This document shows positions 19,673-28,061 of a stretch of 64,000 bases of DNA, piece after piece (the first letter of the stretch is position 1; the number at the start of each line of letters is the position of its first letter). The notes below the pieces were generated by a model. The model made no database searches, was not told the DNA's origin, and was given only the letters and a program-made list of their open reading frames with translations. Position numbers and translations under genes: made by a program. Location of the stretch: positions 682,001-746,000 of the forward strand of contig NZ_CP155793.1 in assembly GCF_039729145.1 (NCBI RefSeq). The letters are read 5' to 3'. The stretch is from Microbacterium sp. SY138. GTDB taxonomy: Bacteria > Actinomycetota > Actinomycetes > Actinomycetales > Microbacteriaceae.

Positions 19673-19846
19673 ATGGACAACTTCTGGCTCGCCGCGGCAT
19701 GGTCGCTTCTGCCGACCGTCGGAGTGAGCATCGTGTTCTTCCTCGTGGTCCGCGGCATTCTCCGCTTCGACCGGACCGAGCGCAAGGTGCACGCGCAGAT
19801 CGAGGCTGAGGAGCGCGCCGCGCGAGGCCTCCCGCCGCGCGCCTGA
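19673..19846 (+). CDS. small single-pass membrane protein
   Basis: This 57-residue protein has one membrane helix at about residues 5-27 (AAAWSLLPTVGVSIVFFLVV), followed by a basic-acidic cytoplasmic tail ending ARGLPPRA. I recognise similar short proteins ahead of cardiolipin synthase in related actinobacteria, but no function is known. Its reality is supported by TACCAT at 19661-19666, exactly six bases before the ATG, by a normal hydrophobic profile, and by its position 86 bases upstream of cls in the same direction. It may be co-transcribed with cls. Confidence 0.7.
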   Translation: MDNFWLAAAWSLLPTVGVSIVFFLVVRGILRFDRTERKVHAQIEAEERAARGLPPRA

Positions 19847-19932
19847 GTCCGACCCATCGGCTACTGTGAAGCCAGCGCACCTGTTCGGGTGCGCCTCGGC
19901 TGTGATGGTCACTGCGGTGGCGAGGGGGCACG

Positions 19933-21393
19933 ATGACTGCGGAGACCTGGGGATGGTGGATCGCCGCCTTCCTCGTGGTGCTCGACATCATCATCCGTGT
20001 CACGGCCATCATCGTCATCCCCCGCAACAGGCGTCCCACGGCGGCGATGGCATGGCTGCTGGCCGTGTTCTTCATACCGTTCGTCGGTGTCTTCCTGTTC
20101 CTCGTGATCGGCAACCCGCGCCTTCCCCGCGCGCGTCGGCGCAAACAGGATCAGATCAACGAGTACATCGCCGAGACCAGCGAGCACCTGCATTTCGGCA
20201 CGCTCCGCCCGAACGCACCCGCGTGGTTCGGGCCGATCGTGCAGATGAATCAGAAGCTCGGCGCCCTCCCGCTCTCGGGCGACAACGGCGCCCACCTCAT
20301 CTCGGACTACCAGGAGTCCCTCGATGAGATGGCGCAGGCGATCCGCACGGCGCAGGAGTATGTGCACGTCGAGTTCTACATCCTGCAGTCCGACACGTCG
20401 ACCGACAACTTCTTCCGGGCGCTGGAAGAGGTCTGCGCCCGTGGTGTCGAGGTCCGCGTGCTCCTGGACCACTGGGCCAACCGCGGCAAGCCCCGCTACA
20501 AGCAGACCATCGCGCGCCTCAATGCGATGGGCGCCGACTGGCATCTGATGCTCCCGGTGCAGCCGCTCAAGGGCAAGATGCAGCGCCCCGATCTGCGCAA
20601 CCACCGCAAGCTCCTCGTCGTCGACGGCAACATCGCGTTCCTCGGATCGCAGAACATCACCGATTCGACCTACAACCTGCCGAAGAACATCAAGCGCGGT
20701 CTGCACTGGGTCGACCTGATGGTGCGTCTGGACGGCCCGGTCGTGCTGAGCGTGAACGCGATCTTCGTCGCGGACTGGTACAGCGAGACCGACACCGTCC
20801 TCGAGGGCATCGACATCGCTCACGCGAACATCGGCTCCGGCGACCTCGACTGCCAGGTCGTCCCGTCCGGTCCCGGTTTCGAGGTCGAGAACAACCTCCG
20901 GCTCTTCCTCAGCCTGCTCTATGCGGCGAAGAAGAAGATCATGATCGTCAGCCCCTACTTCGTCCCGGACGAGGCGCTGCTGCTCGCGGTCACCGCGGCC
21001 GTGGACCGCGGCGTGCACGTCGAGCTGTTCGTGTCGGAAGAGGGCGACCAGGCGATGGTGTACCACGCCCAGCGCAGCTACTACGAGGTGCTGCTCAAGG
21101 CCGGAGTCCGCATCTGGATGTATCGCAAGCCGTACATCCTGCACACCAAGACGCTGACCATCGACGATGAGGTCGCCGTGATCGGATCGAGCAACATGGA
21201 CATGCGCTCCTTCGGTCTGAACCTCGAGGTCTCGATGCTGGTGCGAGGCGAGGAGTTCGTCGCCGAGATGCGCGAGGTCGAAGACAAGTACCGCTCGCTC
21301 AGCCGAGAGCTGACGCTGGAGGAGTGGATGCAGCAGCCGCTTCGTTCGACGGTGCTCGACAACCTCGCCCGCCTCACCTCCGCGCTGCAGTAG
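19933..21393 (+). CDS. cls: cardiolipin synthase, phospholipase D family
   Basis: The 486-residue enzyme makes cardiolipin at the membrane. Two N-terminal helices (about 8-30 and 40-62, with the family PxAxxWLL-like AMAWLLAVFFIPFVG) anchor it. Two phospholipase D HKD motifs are intact: H224-R-K226 followed by D in NHRKLLVVDG, and H404-T-K406 in LHTKTLTIDD. GSQN and GSSNMDMRSF follow the two motifs as expected. Length matches bacterial ClsA. It follows a small membrane protein gene. A GGGGG run precedes the ATG. Confidence 0.94.
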   Translation: MTAETWGWWIAAFLVVLDIIIRVTAIIVIPRNRRPTAAMAWLLAVFFIPFVGVFLFLVIGNPRLPRARRRKQDQINEYIAETSEHLHFGTLRPNAPAWFGPIVQMNQKLGALPLSGDNGAHLISDYQESLDEMAQAIRTAQEYVHVEFYILQSDTSTDNFFRALEEVCARGVEVRVLLDHWANRGKPRYKQTIARLNAMGADWHLMLPVQPLKGKMQRPDLRNHRKLLVVDGNIAFLGSQNITDSTYNLPKNIKRGLHWVDLMVRLDGPVVLSVNAIFVADWYSETDTVLEGIDIAHANIGSGDLDCQVVPSGPGFEVENNLRLFLSLLYAAKKKIMIVSPYFVPDEALLLAVTAAVDRGVHVELFVSEEGDQAMVYHAQRSYYEVLLKAGVRIWMYRKPYILHTKTLTIDDEVAVIGSSNMDMRSFGLNLEVSMLVRGEEFVAEMREVEDKYRSLSRELTLEEWMQQPLRSTVLDNLARLTSALQ

Positions 21394-21440
21394 GCGACGC
21401 AGGCTATCCGCACGAACTTCGTGAGGGCTACCCTGTGACC

Positions 21441-22166
21441 ATGACCTCCGCACTTCGTCCTCTCGTTTCCGTCATGGGCGTCGTCGCCGCTGCGCTCCTC
21501 ATCGCAGGGTGCACTGCCGGTCCGGGCGCGCAGACGCCGACCAGCTCTCCAGCCCCGAGCGCCGGCATCGACGATCAGAACGACGTCGAGGGTGCACTGC
21601 TCGACGAAGGACGCATGTTCGCCGTCATCACGGTGGGCTCCTCCACCTGCGTGCCGCAGGTCGACCAGGTCACCGCGGAAGGACAGACCGTGACCGTCAC
21701 CCTCGTCGACGCGGAGGGCGAGGCTTCGAAGCCCTGCACGAAGGATCTCGCGCCGCGCGCGAGCCTGGGCACGCTGCCGGAAGGCGTGGACCCGAAGGCC
21801 GACATCACCATGAACGTCACCTACGGTGACATCACCGACGATGTGGACCTCGACGGCGATCCGGCGGCGACGGGTACGCCCGGGACGCCCACCGAGTATC
21901 TGCCATCGGCCGGCTGGTTCGACGACGGCGGCCTCGTTCTGCTGACCTGGGGATCTTCGTCCTGCCCGCCGGTCGTCGACACACTGGAGGGCTCGGGGAA
22001 CGCCGGGACCGCGACGTTCGTGACTGACGCGAACCAGGTGTGCACGATGGACATGGGACCGCGTGCGACCATCCTCTCCTTCGGCGATGACACGGTCGAC
22101 GACGAGGCGGCCTTCACTCTGACCCTCGTCGGCGGCGGGCTCGACGGCACGGTCGAGGTCCGCTGA
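21441..22166 (+). CDS. lipoprotein with an internal duplication
   Basis: The 241-residue protein has a lipoprotein signal with lipobox LIAGC near residue 24 and a Ser/Thr/Pro linker after it. Two related segments follow. The first contains VGSSTCVPQVD and later CTKDLAPRASLG; the second contains WGSSSCPPVVD and later CTMDMGPRATIL. Each repeat thus has GSSxCxPxVD, then Cys-Thr-x-Asp and PRA, so each probably forms a small beta fold closed by a disulfide. The domain is unnamed to me and the function unknown. TACCCT at 21429-21434 lies six bases before the ATG. It lies downstream of cls but with its own promoter. Confidence 0.75.
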   Translation: MTSALRPLVSVMGVVAAALLIAGCTAGPGAQTPTSSPAPSAGIDDQNDVEGALLDEGRMFAVITVGSSTCVPQVDQVTAEGQTVTVTLVDAEGEASKPCTKDLAPRASLGTLPEGVDPKADITMNVTYGDITDDVDLDGDPAATGTPGTPTEYLPSAGWFDDGGLVLLTWGSSSCPPVVDTLEGSGNAGTATFVTDANQVCTMDMGPRATILSFGDDTVDDEAAFTLTLVGGGLDGTVEVR

Positions 22167-22185
22167 GCGTCCGGGGCCGCGGCTC

Positions 22186-23184
22186 TCAGAGGATGTGCAC
22201 CGGGTGGCCTGACGGCAGTGCCAGGAGCAGAGCCCCAGGATCAGCCCAGCAGGTGATGCGCACCGCTTCACCGAACTCGTCGCCGTCGAGTTCGATCGGG
22301 ATGGGCTCGGGTGCTGCGGCTTCGGCGGCGGCACCGTGGAAGTAGTGCACCGAGGCGTTCTTACCGCGGTGCTCGAGTACCCGGCGTCCGGCGCGGAAGC
22401 GGCGGAGCACGGAGTTGTCCCACCAGATCTTCCGCCAGACCCCGAACCAGCCGAACATGCCGGTCGGCTGGATGACGGCGACGTCCAGGGCGGCGTCGGT
22501 GATCGATGCGTCGGGGATCAGGGAGATGCCGGCGGGGAGAGTGCCGCAGTTCGCGAAGAGCAGGCTGTACGCGCGGTGCGAGTGCAGGCGTCCGTCATCG
22601 ACCTGGTAGACGGCCCGGAACGGCTTCGCGCGCGGCAGTGAGCGGGCGGCACCGTCGACGTACGCGATCCATCCCACGGACTTCTTCAGGTCGGATCGGG
22701 TGTTCGCGATCATGTCGGCGTCGAGCCCCATGCCCGCCAGCACCACGAAGGCGTGTTGGGCCTCCTCGCCGTCTTCTCGTGTGAGGCGGGCCCAGCCGAT
22801 GTCGATCGGATGCCGGAAGTCGCCGAGCGCGGCGCGGATCATCTCGGTCGGGTCACCGAGGGGGAGGCCGAGATTGCGGGCCAGCAGGTTTCCGGTGCCG
22901 CTGGGCAGGATCGCCAACGGCACCCCGCTGTTCGCGATCGCCTCGGACACCGCCCGCACCGTGCCATCGCCGCCGGCGACCAGCACGACGTCCACTCCGC
23001 GCTCCAGAGCCTGCGCAGTGGCGAGCTGCCCGGCATCCTCGATCGTCGTGGGATAGAACGCCGGATGCGCCCATCCTGCTTCGCGCGAGAGGTCGCGCAC
23101 TGTGGCGCGGAGATGCTTGCCGTCGACCTTGATGGGGTTGTAGACGAGCGCCGCCTGTCGCTGGACGGGTGCGCTGGATGTCAT
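22186..23184 (-). CDS. diacylglycerol kinase family lipid kinase
   Basis: The 332-residue protein matches the DagK/YegS/BmrU family. VYNPIKVDG opens the catalytic domain. The ATP-binding signature GGDGTVRAVSEAI is near residues 70-82, followed by PSGTGNLLARNLGLP, with a C-terminal beta-rich domain containing ELDGDEFG. Such enzymes phosphorylate diacylglycerol, sphingoid or undecaprenol-type lipids at the membrane face; the substrate cannot be told here. TAGAGT (23191-23196, minus strand) lies six bases before the ATG. It is divergent from serS. Confidence 0.9.
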   Translation of the reverse strand: MTSSAPVQRQAALVYNPIKVDGKHLRATVRDLSREAGWAHPAFYPTTIEDAGQLATAQALERGVDVVLVAGGDGTVRAVSEAIANSGVPLAILPSGTGNLLARNLGLPLGDPTEMIRAALGDFRHPIDIGWARLTREDGEEAQHAFVVLAGMGLDADMIANTRSDLKKSVGWIAYVDGAARSLPRAKPFRAVYQVDDGRLHSHRAYSLLFANCGTLPAGISLIPDASITDAALDVAVIQPTGMFGWFGVWRKIWWDNSVLRRFRAGRRVLEHRGKNASVHYFHGAAAEAAAPEPIPIELDGDEFGEAVRITCWADPGALLLALPSGHPVHIL

Positions 23185-23289
23185 GGCGCTACTCTAAACC
23201 GGGAAAGACCCGCCCCGTCGATCCGGAGCAGGTGACTCCTGACGGTCCGCGCATCCGGCGCGCCCGGGCGTTCACCGTAGACTTGGTGG

Positions 23290-24606
23290 ATGATCGACCT
23301 CGCACTCCTCCGCGAAAACCCGGAGATCGTCCGCCGTTCGCAGACTGCTCGTGGAAACGACCAGAGCACCGTCGACGTCGCTCTCGAGGCCGATCGATCG
23401 CGCAGGTCCGCGCTGTCCGCGTTCGAAGAGCTGCGTGCCGAGCAGAACGCGTTCGGCAAGCAGGTGGCGAAGGCTCCCAAGGACGAGAAGGCCGCCCTCG
23501 TGGCGCAGGCGAAGGATCTCGCCGAGCGGGTCAAGCAGGCCCAGCACGCCGCGAACGAGGCGGCAGAGGCGGCAGCCGCCGCTCTCGCCCGCATCGAGAA
23601 CGTCGTCATCGACGGCGTCCCCGCCGGCGGCGAGGCGGACTTCGTCGAGCTGCGTCGTGTCGGCGACGTGCCGGCTTTCGATTTCGAGCCGAAGGACCAC
23701 CTCGAGCTCGGTGAACTCCTCGGTGCGATCGATATGGAACGCGGCGCCAAGGTATCGGGCGCCCGTTTCTACTTCCTGCGCGGCATCGGCGCGCGCCTCG
23801 AGATCGCGTTGATGAACCTGGCGCTCGACAAAGCGCTGCAGAACGGATTCGTGCCGCTGATCACCCCGACGCTCGTTCGTCCGGAGATCATGCAGGGCAC
23901 CGGGTTCCTCGGCGAGCACGCCGACGAGGTCTACCACCTCGACAAGGATGACGACCTGTACCTGGTGGGCACCAGCGAGGTGGCCCTCGCCGGCTACCAC
24001 AAAGACGAGATCGTCGACCTGTCCGATGGTGCCCTCCGTTATGCCGGCTGGTCGACCTGCTACCGGCGAGAGGCCGGATCGCATGGCAAGGACACCCGCG
24101 GCATCATCCGCGTGCACCAGTTCAACAAGCTCGAGATGTTCGTCTACACGACCGCGGAAGAGGCGGAAGCCGAGCACCTGCGCCTCGTCGCGCTGCAGGA
24201 GGAGATGCTGACCTCGCTCGGCCTCGCCTATCGCGTGATCGACGTCGCGGCCGGAGACCTCGGATCGAGCGCGGCACGCAAGTACGACATCGAGGCGTGG
24301 GTCCCCACGCAGGGCGCGTTCCGTGAACTCACCTCGACCTCGAACTGCACGACCTATCAGGCGCGACGGCTCGACGTGCGTCACCGCCCGGCCGTCGACG
24401 CGGCCGATCCCGCGGGCCAGGGCACGGCTAAGACGCAGCACGTGGCCACCCTGAACGGCACTCTCGCCACCACCCGCTGGATCGTCGCCCTGCTCGAGAC
24501 GCACCAGCAGGCCGACGGCTCGGTGCGCGTGCCGGAGGTTCTGCGGCCGTATCTCGGCGGCCTCGAAGTGATCGAGCCCCTCGCGGCCGGGCGGGCCGCC
24601 CGATGA
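23290..24606 (+). CDS. serS: seryl-tRNA synthetase
   Basis: The 438-residue enzyme charges all tRNA-Ser species; two of them (UGA, GCU) are in this window. The N-terminal antiparallel coiled coil spans about 25-100. The class II core shows [13 protein letters not shown], motif 2 with [22 protein letters not shown], and motif 3 [26 protein letters not shown] at 23278-23283 is six bases upstream of the ATG and no ribosome site is visible, so the transcript is probably leaderless. The stop overlaps the HAD gene start by four bases (ATGA). Confidence 0.97.
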   Translation: MIDLALLRENPEIVRRSQTARGNDQSTVDVALEADRSRRSALSAFEELRAEQNAFGKQVAKAPKDEKAALVAQAKDLAERVKQAQHAANEAAEAAAAALARIENVVIDGVPAGGEADFVELRRVGDVPAFDFEPKDHLELGELLGAIDMERGAKVSGARFYFLRGIGARLEIALMNLALDKALQNGFVPLITPTLVRPEIMQGTGFLGEHADEVYHLDKDDDLYLVGTSEVALAGYHKDEIVDLSDGALRYAGWSTCYRREAGSHGKDTRGIIRVHQFNKLEMFVYTTAEEAEAEHLRLVALQEEMLTSLGLAYRVIDVAAGDLGSSAARKYDIEAWVPTQGAFRELTSTSNCTTYQARRLDVRHRPAVDAADPAGQGTAKTQHVATLNGTLATTRWIVALLETHQQADGSVRVPEVLRPYLGGLEVIEPLAAGRAAR

Positions 24607-25424
24607 CAGGACCCTGGCTGGTCGGCCTCGACGTCGACGGGACGATCCTGCTGCAGGACGAGACGATGAGCCCCGGCGTTCCGGAAGCCATCGCCAGGGT
24701 GCGCGACGGCGGGAACGTCGTCACCATCGCCACAGGGCGCAGTTGGATGGCCACGCGACGCTATGTCGAGGAGCTCGGCCTGACCGCCGACTACGTGGTG
24801 TGCTCCAACGGCGCGGTGACGATGCGGCGCTCCGGCGACGACTGGGAGCGCTGGAACGTCGAGACCTTCGATCCGACCCCGGTCCTCGGTCTGCTGCGCG
24901 AGCGTCTTCCCGATGCCCGATACATGGTCGAACTCGCCTCGGGTCAGCGACTGTTCACCGAGCAGCTCGACGACTGGACTCTCGACGGCGGCCGGCAGGT
25001 CGACTTCGACGAGCTCGGGGAGCTCCCCGTCTCGCGCATCGTCGTCGTCTCTCCCGGTCACGACGAAGAGGACTTCCACCGTCTGGTGGCGGATGCCGGT
25101 CTCAACGAGGTGTCCTACGCGATCGGGTGGACCGCGTGGCTCGACATCGCACCGCAGGGTGTCGACAAGGGCACGGCGTTGGAACAGGTGCGCACGGAAC
25201 TCGGGCTCGACGAGGGCCGCATCTTCGTCGCCGGCGACGGACGCAACGACATCGGGATGTTCGGCTGGGCCCGCTCGCTCGGCGGACGAGCGGTGGCGAT
25301 GGGGCAGGCCCCCGACGTGGTGAAGGAAGCGGCGGGCGAGGTCACCGCAGATGTCGTCGACGGCGGCCTCGCGCGGGCTCTCGACACGCTTCCAGCCCCC
25401 GCCCAGGTCAGCGCAGGAGAATAG
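24603..25424 (+). CDS. HAD superfamily hydrolase, Cof-type
   Basis: The 273-residue phosphatase has HAD motif [10 protein letters not shown] (nucleophile and acid Asp pair near residues 9 and 11). Motif II is TIATGRS, and motif III/IV lies in [12 protein letters not shown] ... [15 protein letters not shown]. The cap between motifs II and III is the large type IIB form, as in sugar-phosphate and flavin-phosphate phosphatases. Substrate is not predictable. Translation is coupled to serS through an ATGA overlap, which suggests a constant low-level housekeeping role. Confidence 0.9.
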   Translation: MTGPWLVGLDVDGTILLQDETMSPGVPEAIARVRDGGNVVTIATGRSWMATRRYVEELGLTADYVVCSNGAVTMRRSGDDWERWNVETFDPTPVLGLLRERLPDARYMVELASGQRLFTEQLDDWTLDGGRQVDFDELGELPVSRIVVVSPGHDEEDFHRLVADAGLNEVSYAIGWTAWLDIAPQGVDKGTALEQVRTELGLDEGRIFVAGDGRNDIGMFGWARSLGGRAVAMGQAPDVVKEAAGEVTADVVDGGLARALDTLPAPAQVSAGE

Positions 25425-25466
25425 AACTCGGCTAGACTCACGCCTGGTCGACAGAAGCATCTGTCG

Positions 25467-25551
25467 GGAGGGTTGTCCGAGCGGCCGATGGAGCTGGTCT
25501 TGAAAACCAGTGGGCAGAGATGTCTCGTGGGTTCGAATCCCACACCCTCCG
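25467..25551 (+). tRNA. tRNA-Ser (TGA)
   Basis: An 85-base class II tRNA with acceptor GGAGGGT opposite ACCCTCC, discriminator G, long variable arm, and anticodon TGA in CTTGAAAA. CCA is not encoded. A TAGACT element at 25433-25438 upstream is a plausible -10. Confidence 0.95.
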
Positions 25552-25601
25552 CATGTGAGCACGGTGCCCCCCGCACCGGCGCTTGATCCGAAAGGACCCG
25601 A

Positions 25602-26855
25602 GTGAGCCAGAACACCCGACGCCGTCACACGATCGCGCGCCATGGTCAGCTGGGCACTCCTGGCACCGTCGGCCAGCTGTTGAAGTTCATCGCGATCGGT
25701 CTCGCGGTGGTGCTGGTGAGCGGACTCGGGGTCGGTGCCTACGTCTTCTACGATCTCACGAGCACGGTCTCGGCGAACGCGGTCGAGATCGAGGGTCAGG
25801 ACCCCATCCCACCGGACATCGGCGAGTACGAGGGCGGCTTCAACATGGTCCTCACAGGCGTCGACACCTGTGAGGAGAAGTACAAGGACCTCTTCGGTGC
25901 TCGTTGCTCCGGCTCGGACGCCGAGGGAACGCTCAACGACGTGAACCTGCTCGTCCACGTCTCGCAGGAACCGCGACGCATCACGGTCGTCAGTTTCCCT
26001 CGTGACCTGATGGTGCCGATCCCCTCGTGCACCGACAAGAACGGCAACGCCACCTCCGCGATGAGCAAGCAGCCGCTCAACACCGCCTACACCGACGGCG
26101 GCCTGAACTGCGTCGTGAAGACGATCTCCGAGCTCACCGATCAGGAGATCCAGTTCGCGGCCGGCGTCACCTTCGGCGGCGTGATCGAGATCACCAATGC
26201 GATCGGCGGCGTCGACGTCTGCCTCGCCAACCCGATCAAGGACCGCTACACCGGACTGGACATGGCTGCGGGAACCCACACGGTCGAGGGTCTGCAGGCG
26301 CTGCAGTTCCTGCGCACGCGTCACGGTGTCGGTGACGGCAGCGACCTGGGCCGCATCGGCAACCAGCAGCAGTACATGTCGAGCCTGGCACGCAAGATGA
26401 TCAGCGGGGAAGTGCTCGGCAACGTCCCCGTGATGCTGAAGCTCGCGAACACCGCGATCCAGAATCTGGAGCCGAGTGAGTCGCTCACGAACCCGATGAC
26501 GCTCGTGCAGATCGCCCTCGCGGTCAAGTCGGTGCCGTTCGAGGACATCGTCTTCGTGCAGTACCCGAACGGGACGGACTCGGCCAACCCCAACAAGGTC
26601 GTTCCCAACTACACCGCCGCCTCGGCGCTCTGGGACGCACTCGATGCGAATGCACAGCTGCAGATCACGCACGAGAACAACAAGAACGACGGCGTGGTCG
26701 TGCAGGAGCCGACGGCGCCAGTCGAGCAGCCGGCAACGGATCCGGCAGCGACTCCCGACCCGGCAGCGACGCCTGACAACGTCGTGGCGCTGCCCGATTC
26801 GATCAAGGGCAACTCCGCGGCGCAGCAGACCTGCTCCAACGGCAACGTCCGCTGA
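25602..26855 (+). CDS. LCP family cell-wall glycopolymer ligase (LytR-CpsA-Psr)
   Basis: The 417-residue protein is a type II membrane protein with its helix at about residues 28-50. The extracellular LCP domain spans roughly 80-290. It shows NDVNLLVHV, the conserved Arg/Asp in SFPRDLMVPIP, and FLRTRHGVGDGSDLGRIGNQQQ with the Arg and Asp residues that bind polyprenyl pyrophosphate. LCP enzymes transfer secondary wall polymers from lipid carriers to peptidoglycan. A Pro/Ala/Thr repeat tail (PTAPVEQPATDPAATPDPAA) precedes the C-terminus. The GTG start has GAAAGGA upstream. It stands alone between tRNA-Ser and a LacI regulator. Confidence 0.92.
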   Translation: MSQNTRRRHTIARHGQLGTPGTVGQLLKFIAIGLAVVLVSGLGVGAYVFYDLTSTVSANAVEIEGQDPIPPDIGEYEGGFNMVLTGVDTCEEKYKDLFGARCSGSDAEGTLNDVNLLVHVSQEPRRITVVSFPRDLMVPIPSCTDKNGNATSAMSKQPLNTAYTDGGLNCVVKTISELTDQEIQFAAGVTFGGVIEITNAIGGVDVCLANPIKDRYTGLDMAAGTHTVEGLQALQFLRTRHGVGDGSDLGRIGNQQQYMSSLARKMISGEVLGNVPVMLKLANTAIQNLEPSESLTNPMTLVQIALAVKSVPFEDIVFVQYPNGTDSANPNKVVPNYTAASALWDALDANAQLQITHENNKNDGVVVQEPTAPVEQPATDPAATPDPAATPDNVVALPDSIKGNSAAQQTCSNGNVR

Positions 26856-26865
26856 GTCCTTCGCG

Positions 26866-26912
26866 AGAACGCGCAAACTGCTTGCGCGTTCTTGCAAGGA
26901 TTTGCGTACACT
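26866..26912 (+). promoter_or_regulatory. LacI gene promoter with inverted-repeat operator candidate
   Basis: AGAACGCGCAA (26866-26876) and TTGCGCGTTCT (26882-26892) are perfect inverted repeats separated by five bases, with CTTGCA beginning at 26891. The -10 is TACACT (26907-26912), exactly six bases before the LacI start codon. The repeat covers the expected -35 region, as for an autorepressed promoter. No T run follows, which makes a simple terminator for the LCP gene less likely, although that reading is possible. Confidence 0.6.
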
Positions 26913-26918
26913 GACTGC

Positions 26919-27923
26919 ATGTCGAAGCGACTGGCAGAGGTGGCCCGCAAGGTCGGTGTGAGCGAGGCAACGGTCAGCCGCGTGCTCAACGAGAAGCCGG
27001 GGGTCTCCGACGCCACCCGGCAGGCGGTCCTCACCGCCCTCGACGTGCTCGGCTACGAGCGGCCGACCAAGCTCCGGGGCGAGCGTGCCCGCCTCGTCGG
27101 ACTCGTGCTCCCCGAACTGCAGAACCCGATCTTCCCCGCGTTCGCCGAGATCGTCGGCGGCGCACTCACCCAGAACGGCTACACGCCTCTGCTGTGCACC
27201 CAGAACGCCGGCGGAGTGACCGAGTCGGACTACGTCGACCTCCTCCTCGCGCAGCAGGTCTCGGGCGTCATCTTCCTCGGCGGGAATTACACGCAGGCGG
27301 ACGCCGCACATGAGCACTACGAGCGGCTGCGCCAGGTGAACCTGCCGACCGTGCTCGTCAACGCCCGCGTCGCCGAGCTGCACTTCGCGACGGTGTCGAC
27401 CGACGACGCCGCCGCGGCGGAACAGGCCGTGCTGCATGTGCACCAGCTCGGGCATCGGAGGATCGGACTGCTCCTGGGGCCGGAGGACCACGTCCCCTCC
27501 CGCCGCAAGCTCGAGTCCGCGCGCCGACTGCTGGATGCGCTCGGGGCACCGCTGTCCGACGAGCTCGTGGTGCGCGGCATGTACTCGCTCGAGTCCGGGC
27601 AGGCAGGGGCCTCGCGCCTCTTCGCTGCCGGCGCGACCGCGATCGTGTGCGCGAGCGACCCGATGGCACTCGGGGCCGTACGCGCGGCGCGGCGAGCCGG
27701 ACTTTCCGTGCCGGGGGACGTGAGCATCGTCGGGTTCGACGACTCGGCGCTGATGAGTTGCACCGAACCTCCGCTGACGACGGTGCGACAACCGATCGAG
27801 TCCATGGGGCGCGCCGTGATCGCCCTGCTGCTCGCGCAGATCGCCGGCACGGCCCAGCCGAGCGACGAACTGCTGTTCGAGCCCGAGCTGGTGCTGCGAG
27901 CCTCGACGGGCCCGCTGCGCTGA
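26919..27923 (+). CDS. LacI family transcriptional regulator
   Basis: The 334-residue repressor has an N-terminal helix-turn-helix, with LAEVARKVGVSEATVSRVLN at about 5-24 and the hinge helix near 47-57. A periplasmic-binding-protein-like sensor domain follows, ending with VSIVGFDDSALMSCTEPPLTTVRQP, the usual family block. The start at 26919 is preferred over an ATG 27 bases upstream because TACACT lies six bases ahead of it. It is followed in the same direction by a GH13 glucosidase and a sugar ABC importer, which it probably represses in the absence of the sugar; a related site overlaps their promoter. Confidence 0.92.
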   Translation: MSKRLAEVARKVGVSEATVSRVLNEKPGVSDATRQAVLTALDVLGYERPTKLRGERARLVGLVLPELQNPIFPAFAEIVGGALTQNGYTPLLCTQNAGGVTESDYVDLLLAQQVSGVIFLGGNYTQADAAHEHYERLRQVNLPTVLVNARVAELHFATVSTDDAAAAEQAVLHVHQLGHRRIGLLLGPEDHVPSRRKLESARRLLDALGAPLSDELVVRGMYSLESGQAGASRLFAAGATAIVCASDPMALGAVRAARRAGLSVPGDVSIVGFDDSALMSCTEPPLTTVRQPIESMGRAVIALLLAQIAGTAQPSDELLFEPELVLRASTGPLR

Positions 27924-28000
27924 TCTGAGCTGCGGACGGCCCCGAGCCGTCCTTGTGCGCGCATGTAAGCCATCGCAATTTTCCAACATTCTGTTTAGTT

Positions 28001-28030
28001 CTTGCACGGAACGCGCGGAAAAGCTACATT
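28001..28030 (+). promoter_or_regulatory. promoter of the GH13-importer operon with operator-like site
   Basis: TTGCAC (28002-28007) and TACATT (28025-28030) are separated by exactly 17 bases, the best sigma-70-type promoter in the window. CTTGCA (28001-28006) and GAACGCGC (28009-28016) overlap the -35 and spacer. The same two words, one base closer together, occur at the upstream LacI gene promoter on the opposite strand, suggesting a shared operator. Confidence 0.65.
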
Positions 28031-28061
28031 CGACTCATCGCCATCGACGACGAGGAGATCT

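Noticed and set aside
24381..28007. Open frame of 1,208 codons on the minus strand across serS, the HAD gene, tRNA-Ser, the LCP gene and LacI
   Set aside because: It is antisense to recognisable genes and a tRNA, has no family similarity, and long antisense frames are expected in DNA of this GC content.
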